Positions 5,327-10,052 of a stretch of 10,052 nucleotides of DNA are shown here, one piece after another; the first letter of the stretch is position 1; every line of letters starts with the position of its first letter. The DNA comes from Candidatus Rifleibacteriota bacterium (GTDB taxonomy: Bacteria; Riflebacteria; Ozemobacteria; Ozemobacterales; Ozemobacteraceae). Made by a program: the position numbers and the translations under genes. Location of the stretch: assembly GCA_017526725.1 (NCBI GenBank), contig JAFXRA010000324.1, positions 1-10,052 on the forward strand, read 5' to 3'. The notes under the pieces were generated by a model. That model had not been told where the DNA came from, ran no database searches, and saw only the letters and a list, made by a program, of their open reading frames with translations.

Positions 5327-8131
5327 ATGGCTCATTGTCTTTTAATTGATGGTAATAATATCGTATTCAGAGCATTTTATGCATTTGGGAACCAGCGTTT
5401 AAAAACCAGAGATGGTTTGCAGACTGGTGCCGTTTATGGCTTTGTAAGAATGCTGACAAAGGTTTTAAAAGATAAGAAGCCAGATTTGGTTGCTGTTGCT
5501 TTTGATACCTCTAGAAACACTTTCAGAAAAAAGAAATATCCGGAATATAAAGCTCAGCGAAAGCCCGTTCCTGAAGAATTATTGATGCAGTTGCCACTGG
5601 CTCATAAGGCTGTCGAGGCTCTCGGTATCAAAATCATGACTCACGAAGACTATGAAGCAGATGATTTAATCGGCTCTACAGCAAAAGCATTGGAATCTGC
5701 TTATGATGTAGAAGTTATAACAGGTGACCGCGACCTGTTGCAGCTTATAGATGATAAAATTACAGTGACACTCTGTCATAAAGGTGTCAGTGAAATGAAA
5801 CCTATGACTCCTGATATTTTCAATCAGGAATACGGATTTGCACCCAAAGGGATTATAGAATTGAAGGCTCTTTGGGGCGATACTTCAGATAATATTCCCG
5901 GTGTTCCAAGTATTGGTGAAAAGAAGGGAATGGATCTTGTTCAGCAGTTTGGTAGCATAGACAATCTTTATACAAATATTGATAAAGTCGAAAATGAAAA
6001 AATGCGTCAGAAGCTTCTTGACGGCAAAGAATCTGCTGAACTTTCACATTTCCTTGCAACCATAGTTACAGATGTAAAGACATTTGAATCAAATTCTGAA
6101 TTAAATTGGAATGAAGCCAACCTTAATTCAGAAGCTTTTCTAATGTTTTTACAGCAGTATGAATTTAACAGCCTCTATAAGGAATTCAGCGGCGGAGCTG
6201 ATTTTAAACATGTTGCTACTGATATTCCACGTGATTTTGGTGTAGCAAGAAAGGGTGGGGAAGAAGGCGAAAAAGGTTTATTTGATACTGCGAACAAACT
6301 GCCAGGCGAAAGAGTATTAATCCATAATCTAGAAGAATTAAAAGCTTTCTGGAAGGAACAGATTAGTGATAAGGTATGTCTAGATGTTGAAACAGACGGC
6401 TTAAGCCCTTTTAATGATAAAATAATTGGTATTTCTTTTGCTTCTGGCACAGAAAAAGCAGCTTATGTACCTATAAGACATAGTTATTTAGGTTTAACTC
6501 CTGCTGACCAAATGGAACCAAAACAGCTTTTTGAATTTTTAAATAAAGAATTACCTGACAAGCTGTTAATTGGTCACAATTTAAAATTTGACTTAGAGTT
6601 TTTGAGAAATGAAGGCGTTGAAATATCTTGTGAAAACAAGGAAAACACAGAATTTTTCAGCTCCAGTTGTATTTTTGACACTCTGATAGCTGCTTATGTT
6701 ATAGACCCGACTCGTTCAAATGCATTGAAGTCATTGGGTCAGAGTCTCTTAAACTTTGAAGTTACCGAATATAACAAAGTGGCTAGTGCAGGCGATTTCG
6801 CCAGTGTTGAATTAGAAACAGCCAAAGATTACGGCTGTCAGGACGTTCTTTTAACCATGCACCTTTATCCAAAATTAAAAGCAGAATTGGAAGAACGCCG
6901 TTTAACAAAGCTTTTTGAAGATATCGAAATGCCTTTACTTAAAATACTTATGAATATGGAAACTGTAGGCATAGGCTTAAACAGCGATTATTTGCACAAG
7001 ATGTCTGATGAAGTAGAAGGCAGAATTGCTCAGCTTGAAGAATCGATCTATGATTATGCAGGTCATGAATTCAACATCAATTCGACAAAGCAGCTTGGCG
7101 AAGTGCTGTTTAACGAGCTCAATCTGATTCCACCCAAAAAGACAAAGACTGGTTACTCTACAGACAGTGATGTGCTTAAAATGCTATCTTTTGCTCATCC
7201 AATCTGCAACGAACTTCTAGAATATCGAGAAATGGCAAAGATTAAATCTACTTATGCTGATTCTTTGCTTTCTCTGGTAGATAAAGAAACAGGTCTTATA
7301 CACGCCAGTTTTAATCAGGCTGTTACTGCAACTGGCCGACTTTCAAGCTCTAACCCGAATTTGCAGAATATCCCAATTAAAACAGAGTGGGGAAAAAAGA
7401 TTCGCAGAGCTTTTATACCGCCAAGAAAAGGCGATGTCTTCCTGTCTATAGACTATTCGCAGATAGAACTTCGCATGCTTGCTCATTTCTCTCAAGATCC
7501 TGCTTTGGTAGAGGCTTATAACAAAGGAATAGATATTCACGCTATAAGTGCTGCCAAGATATTCAGAAAACCAGTTGAAGAAGTAAATTCTGCCGAACGT
7601 TCTGTTGGTAAGACTGTTAATTTCGGTATTATTTACGGAATTTCTGCTCATGGTCTTTCTCAGGATTTAGGTGTACCTAGAAATCAGTCTCAGGAATATA
7701 TCAATTCATTCTTTGAAAGCTTCCCAAAGGTTAATGAATTCTTTGAAGGTGTAGTTAATAATGCAAAGGAAACGGGCGAAGTTGTTACACTGCTTGGCCG
7801 TGTTAGAAAAATAGAAGATATTAATTCGACAAAATTCCAGCCTAGAAGTGCTGCTGAAAGAATGGCTAAGAATACACGTTTGCAGGGATCTGCTGCAGAC
7901 CTTGTAAAAAAGGCCATGATAGACACCTGTGATTATATTAAACAAAAAGGGTTTAAAGCAAAATTGGTTGTACAAATACACGACGAATTGATTTTCTCTA
8001 TGCCTGAAAGTGAATTGCCTGTTTTAGCTCCAGAATTGAAACGTATCATGGAAAACTGCGTAACATTGAATATTCCATTGGTTTGTGATATGGCGGCTGG
8101 TCCAAATCTAACTGATTTAAAGGATATTTAA
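5327..8131 (+). CDS. polA: DNA polymerase I (5' nuclease, 3'-5' exonuclease, polymerase)
   Basis: A 934-residue family A polymerase that fills gaps after RNA primer removal and in excision repair. The 5' nuclease (about 1-290) keeps metal ligands D8, D60, E110, D112, D113, D134, D136, D185 and D188, with a helix-hairpin-helix at IPGVPSIGEKKG. The 3'-5' exonuclease (about 328-525) has D353 and E355 in LDVETDG, D422 in HNLKFDLEF, and Y502/D506 in YGCQD, so proofreading looks active, unlike in many Gram-positive PolI enzymes. The polymerase (about 530-934) shows TGRLSSSNPNLQNIP (R671), motif A with D709 and E714, motif B with R758, K762, F766 and Y770, and motif C QIHDE with H885, D886 and E887. 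F766 predicts normal discrimination against dideoxynucleotides. Length is near the E. coli 928. AGGGG is 9 bases before the ATG. A strong terminator follows. Confidence 0.98.
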   Translation: MAHCLLIDGNNIVFRAFYAFGNQRLKTRDGLQTGAVYGFVRMLTKVLKDKKPDLVAVAFDTSRNTFRKKKYPEYKAQRKPVPEELLMQLPLAHKAVEALGIKIMTHEDYEADDLIGSTAKALESAYDVEVITGDRDLLQLIDDKITVTLCHKGVSEMKPMTPDIFNQEYGFAPKGIIELKALWGDTSDNIPGVPSIGEKKGMDLVQQFGSIDNLYTNIDKVENEKMRQKLLDGKESAELSHFLATIVTDVKTFESNSELNWNEANLNSEAFLMFLQQYEFNSLYKEFSGGADFKHVATDIPRDFGVARKGGEEGEKGLFDTANKLPGERVLIHNLEELKAFWKEQISDKVCLDVETDGLSPFNDKIIGISFASGTEKAAYVPIRHSYLGLTPADQMEPKQLFEFLNKELPDKLLIGHNLKFDLEFLRNEGVEISCENKENTEFFSSSCIFDTLIAAYVIDPTRSNALKSLGQSLLNFEVTEYNKVASAGDFASVELETAKDYGCQDVLLTMHLYPKLKAELEERRLTKLFEDIEMPLLKILMNMETVGIGLNSDYLHKMSDEVEGRIAQLEESIYDYAGHEFNINSTKQLGEVLFNELNLIPPKKTKTGYSTDSDVLKMLSFAHPICNELLEYREMAKIKSTYADSLLSLVDKETGLIHASFNQAVTATGRLSSSNPNLQNIPIKTEWGKKIRRAFIPPRKGDVFLSIDYSQIELRMLAHFSQDPALVEAYNKGIDIHAISAAKIFRKPVEEVNSAERSVGKTVNFGIIYGISAHGLSQDLGVPRNQSQEYINSFFESFPKVNEFFEGVVNNAKETGEVVTLLGRVRKIEDINSTKFQPRSAAERMAKNTRLQGSAADLVKKAMIDTCDYIKQKGFKAKLVVQIHDELIFSMPESELPVLAPELKRIMENCVTLNIPLVCDMAAGPNLTDLKDI

Positions 8132-8142
8132 TCTGGAATAAC

Positions 8143-8174
8143 AAAAAGCCCTCAGTTAAAACTGAGGGCTTTTT
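8143..8174. terminator. bidirectional intrinsic terminator between polA and the metallopeptidase gene
   Basis: A 15-bp perfect stem pairs 8143-8157 with 8160-8174 (core GCCCTCAG/CTGAGGGC), with a tight AA or UAAA loop and A5 and T5 flanks. It therefore gives a U-run in either direction. It starts 12 bases after the polA stop and lies 33 bases beyond the convergent gene's stop, serving both. Confidence 0.95.
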
Positions 8175-8207
8175 ATCGGTTTTATTATTACTTAATTATT
8201 TTAAGGA

Positions 8208-9536
8208 TTATTCTTCAAAAGGATTACCGCTTTCGCTTTCTACAGTAATTTTATCTTTAGATACTTCGACTTCTGTTGAATCAGAAGAAATTTCAACGTT
8301 TGCTTCTTCTTCAGATTCATTAGAATCACTGTTAGAACCACGGCTTTCGAAATATGCTTTGGTTTTGTCAGTTTTTCCGAACATCTCATAGAATTCTTTT
8401 TCGTTCATTTTGCCGAGGAACATTTCATCAACAGTTTTGCATATAATTTCTGTATCATCAGGATTTTGTTTAATAAGTTGTTTAACTATGGTTTTTAAAT
8501 CTCTGAAAAGGTTCCAGCGTGTGCTTGTGAAGGCTTTTGTTATTTTTGCTGGACCATTATCTAATTTTTCAGATAAACTAAATAAAGTATTGCAGTTATA
8601 GGCTTCAGCGGCTAGAAGTTGTTCAAATGTGGCATCTGCTGGGTCTAAATCAGAATATTTTACTGGTTCACCTTTTTTCTGAGATTCATAACATAGGCTG
8701 GATGTATTTTTCTTATACTCATTAGCCATAACTTCACTTTCAAGCATTTCGTTATATTCAGCCCAACCTTCTATAAATGCCATTCTTGAGGTTGTGATTT
8801 CAGTAGTGTAATGTTTACCGTCTGCTCCATAGGGATGAAGTTGGAGAGAGAAAGTTCTGTCCATAGAATGAGCATATTCATGGAAAGTAGTTGTATAAGC
8901 ATCTTCTGTGCCACTTGGAGTAGAGTTTTCACTGTATTTATACTTAGCGTCACTCATAGAGATTGTTGGACCAGATGAACAGGGCCAAAAATCAGTGCGA
9001 ACATCAGGATTAGTATCATTTCTTCCTGTTGGGTAGTCACCTGTGTCTGTTAAAATCAGCTTAATATTCTTGCGATAGCTTGCATCAGCTCTGGATTCCA
9101 TTGATGCTGATTTTGCGGCTCTGAAAGAAGCAAGAAGACATTTCTGACCATAAGTGAGTTCATCTTCAGAACTTTTTCCCATAGCTTTAATAAGTTCTTC
9201 TTCTGTAGTAACTTTTGTTCTTTTTACTTTATAAGCGATATTTGAATCAGTTTTTGAATACCAGAGAGATTCACCTTCGCCAAGAGTATAATTTCTTGTA
9301 ATTTCACTTTCCCAGGTTTTTTTACCCCAGTTAATGATTGATTTACCCAAATGTTTAGCTTTATCCCAAAGAGAAGCATCTTCGCTAACGTCTTCGTTGA
9401 TAGTAACTACATCTTCAATAGTTTGATAATAAATGGCAAATTCTACTTCTTCTACTGCCATAGCTTTGTTTGGCTGGAAGCAGAATACAGCTAGCATCAA
9501 CAATACAAATAAAATACTTTTTACATATTTTTTCAT
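8208..9536 (-). CDS. secreted HEXXH zinc metallopeptidase (gluzincin type) with acidic tail
   Basis: A 442-residue exported protein. A Sec signal peptide (MKKYVKSILF, hydrophobic core, AMA cleavage site after residue 27) precedes a mature chain with the zincin motif HEYAH at 219-223: H219 and H223 bind zinc and E220 is the catalytic base. FIEGWAEYNE (254-263) fits the downstream glutamate-ligand helix of gluzincins (Peptidase_MA-like EGxAEY pattern), making E256 the likely third ligand. Residues about 400-442 form a Ser/Glu/Asp-rich acidic tail. Five cysteines remain after signal removal and could form disulfides. A longer reading from ATG 9579-9581 would put 15 polar residues before the signal peptide; AGGGGA 8 bases before ATG 9534-9536 supports the shorter start. 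The family is not one I can name, and the substrate is unknown. The absence of a lipobox indicates a released or periplasmic protein. Confidence 0.8.
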   Translation of the reverse strand: MKKYVKSILFVLLMLAVFCFQPNKAMAVEEVEFAIYYQTIEDVVTINEDVSEDASLWDKAKHLGKSIINWGKKTWESEITRNYTLGEGESLWYSKTDSNIAYKVKRTKVTTEEELIKAMGKSSEDELTYGQKCLLASFRAAKSASMESRADASYRKNIKLILTDTGDYPTGRNDTNPDVRTDFWPCSSGPTISMSDAKYKYSENSTPSGTEDAYTTTFHEYAHSMDRTFSLQLHPYGADGKHYTTEITTSRMAFIEGWAEYNEMLESEVMANEYKKNTSSLCYESQKKGEPVKYSDLDPADATFEQLLAAEAYNCNTLFSLSEKLDNGPAKITKAFTSTRWNLFRDLKTIVKQLIKQNPDDTEIICKTVDEMFLGKMNEKEFYEMFGKTDKTKAYFESRGSNSDSNESEEEANVEISSDSTEVEVSKDKITVESESGNPFEE

Positions 9537-9572
9537 CTTGTTTTTCCCCTTTGAGAAAAAGTTATCAAATTT

Positions 9573-9578
9573 ATTATA
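9573..9578 (-). promoter_or_regulatory. candidate -10 box for the metallopeptidase gene
   Basis: The minus strand reads TATAAT about 36 bases before the chosen ATG, so a transcript would start near 9566 and run through AAAGGGGA (about 9545-9552) into the gene. A start here would exclude the upstream ATG at 9579-9581 from the mRNA, which supports the shorter protein. The -35 region is poor. Confidence 0.45.
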
Positions 9579-9688
9579 CATATATAATACTGCAAAATTG
9601 CGATTTAGTTTAATATTTTTGTACGAGATTTTTCTTTTAAATATTTTGGTTGGAAGTGTTGGAAGGGTTATAAGTTTTGTCTTTCTGC

Positions 9689-9767
9689 AGTCTACCCATT
9701 GTCATAATCGTATAGCTTTCAGGGCTAAAGCCCATACGCTATACTTTTTATGACAAATGTGTAGACT
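9689..9767. repeat. 79-base nested inverted repeat
   Basis: Four pairs of arms nest around one centre: AGTCTAC (9689-9695) with GTAGACT (9761-9767); TGTCATAA (9700-9707) with TTATGACA (9748-9755); GTATAGC (9710-9716) with GCTATAC (9738-9744); and GGGCT (9722-9726) with AGCCC (9729-9733). The gaps are small internal loops. The right end is followed by three more T. This could be a MITE-like or REP-like element, or a folded RNA. Neither flank shows an obvious target duplication. Confidence 0.8.
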
Positions 9768-9837
9768 TTTCTTATCCCTCAAATCTTTTAAAAGCGGACA
9801 GTTGCTTGTTAGACTTTATTCAAGTGATACGCTGTGC

Positions 9838-9861
9838 TGTGGGACACTTCGTTGTGGGACA
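9838..9861. repeat. 9-base direct repeat TGTGGGACA, two copies
   Basis: TGTGGGACA occurs at 9838-9846 and 9853-9861, separated by CTTCGT. It resembles TCTGTGAGACG, the reverse complement of the 11-base word repeated at the window edge, so the two pairs may be diverged copies of one family in opposite orientation. Just beyond, CACAG C CTGTG (about 9870-9880) is a short palindrome. Confidence 0.5.
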
Positions 9862-9895
9862 GATGTTTCACAGCCTGTGGAAATTATTTATAATA

Positions 9896-9940
9896 GTTCG
9901 AATTGTTTAGCTTACTAACTTTAGTTTTAACAATTTGAAC
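9896..9940. repeat. 12-base near-perfect inverted repeat
   Basis: GTTCGAATTGTT (9896-9907) is matched by AACAATTTGAAC (9929-9940) with a single mismatch that would form a G-U pair in RNA. The 21-base loop contains ACTAACTTT, whose inverted copy lies at 9994-10002. The right arm runs directly into the GAAC tandem repeat. Confidence 0.65.
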
Positions 9941-9967
9941 GAATCGAACAATCAGAACAACTAGAAC
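9937..9967. repeat. 9-base-period tandem repeat, GAAC-N5
   Basis: GAAC occurs at 9937, 9946, 9955 and 9964, an exact 9-base period. The units are GAACGAATC, GAACAATCA, GAACAACTA and a final GAAC. It overlaps the right arm of the preceding inverted repeat. Possible meanings are an iteron-like protein-binding array or slippage; no protein can be assigned. Confidence 0.6.
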
Positions 9968-10005
9968 TTTGTAAAATTCAATTTCCCACGAGCAAAGTTA
10001 GTTGC

Positions 10006-10052
10006 CGTCTCACAGATTGCGGTAGCAATCGTCTCACAGAGGCTTTAGCCTC
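10006..10052. repeat. tandem word-plus-hairpin repeat, cut by the window edge
   Basis: CGTCTCACAGA occurs at 10006-10016 and 10030-10040, a 24-base period. Each copy runs into its own perfect hairpin: GATTGC/GCAATC around GGTA, and GAGGCT/AGCCTC around TT. The hairpin sequences differ while the leading word is identical, so structure and not stem sequence appears conserved. More units may lie beyond the edge. Confidence 0.65.

Larger units (their letters stand above)
9582..10052. other. gene-free intergenic region rich in inverted and direct repeats
   Basis: No open frame here has a start site, codon pattern or recognisable protein. Up to about 9688 the sequence is plain AT-rich DNA. From 9689 to the window edge, repeats listed separately occupy most of the length. 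In addition ACTAACTTT (9914-9922) recurs inverted as AAAGTTAGT (9994-10002), and GGCTAAAGCC (9723-9732) recurs inverted as GGCTTTAGCC (10041-10050). The region may continue past the window edge. I see no tRNA or rRNA signature, and the DnaA-box-like words are too weak to suggest an origin. Confidence 0.6.

Noticed and set aside
9537..9581. Fifteen-residue N-terminal extension of the metallopeptidase
   Set aside because: It would put polar residues before a good signal peptide and lies next to the candidate -10; the AGGGGA site serves the inner ATG.
9433..9753. 106-codon plus-strand frame over the 5' end of the metallopeptidase gene
   Set aside because: It lies antisense to a signal-peptide-coding region, runs into the inverted repeat and has no ribosome site or recognisable protein.
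9868..9888. DnaA-box-like TGTGGAAAT near a CACAG/CTGTG palindrome, suggesting an origin
   Set aside because: It matches the box poorly and is a single site with no dnaA, dnaN or partition gene in view.

Overview
The window is AT-rich bacterial chromosome with good Shine-Dalgarno sites, two lipoprotein signal peptides, one Sec-type signal peptide and dense coding broken by repeat-rich spacers. It carries no rRNA, tRNA, transposase, phage gene or CRISPR array. The taxon cannot be fixed from the sequence. A three-activity DNA polymerase I, a Firmicutes-like C-terminal helical domain in one protein, and lipoproteins near a secreted zinc peptidase would suit an uncultured low-GC gut or rumen bacterium, but that is inference.

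Left block (about 1-2935, minus strand), read right to left: a class I SAM methyltransferase, a lipoprotein made of two tandem lipocalin-like repeats, a protein with a long charged coiled coil and a C-terminal XRE-like domain, and a small DUF1653 protein. The spacers are 122, 63 and 86 bases, so this is a co-directional series and not necessarily one tight operon. Each of the first two genes has a recognisable -10 or Shine-Dalgarno site. A 13-bp perfect hairpin next to a run of 7-base tandem repeats closes the block.

Middle block (3170-8131, plus strand): a MATE-family exporter whose extended -10 lies so close to the ATG that the mRNA is probably leaderless; then, from its own candidate promoter (a -35/-10 pair with a palindrome in the spacer), a small lipoprotein of unknown function and, 24 bases later, polA. 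PolA keeps the catalytic residues of its 5' nuclease, 3'-5' proofreading and polymerase domains. A 15-bp bidirectional terminator follows and is shared with the convergent gene on its right.

Right block: a secreted HEXXH zinc metallopeptidase (gluzincin type) with an acidic tail on the minus strand, then about 470 bases with no gene. That terminal spacer is the most structured part of the window: a 79-base nested inverted repeat, a 9-base direct repeat, a 12-bp stem, a strict 9-base-period tandem repeat, and two copies of an 11-base word each followed by a small hairpin at the window edge. It looks like an intergenic repeat island of the REP/MITE kind, with an untranslated RNA as the alternative.

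No complete new defence or metabolic system can be demonstrated here. The best candidates for something undescribed are the terminal repeat island, the coiled-coil/XRE-like protein and the acidic-tailed metallopeptidase.
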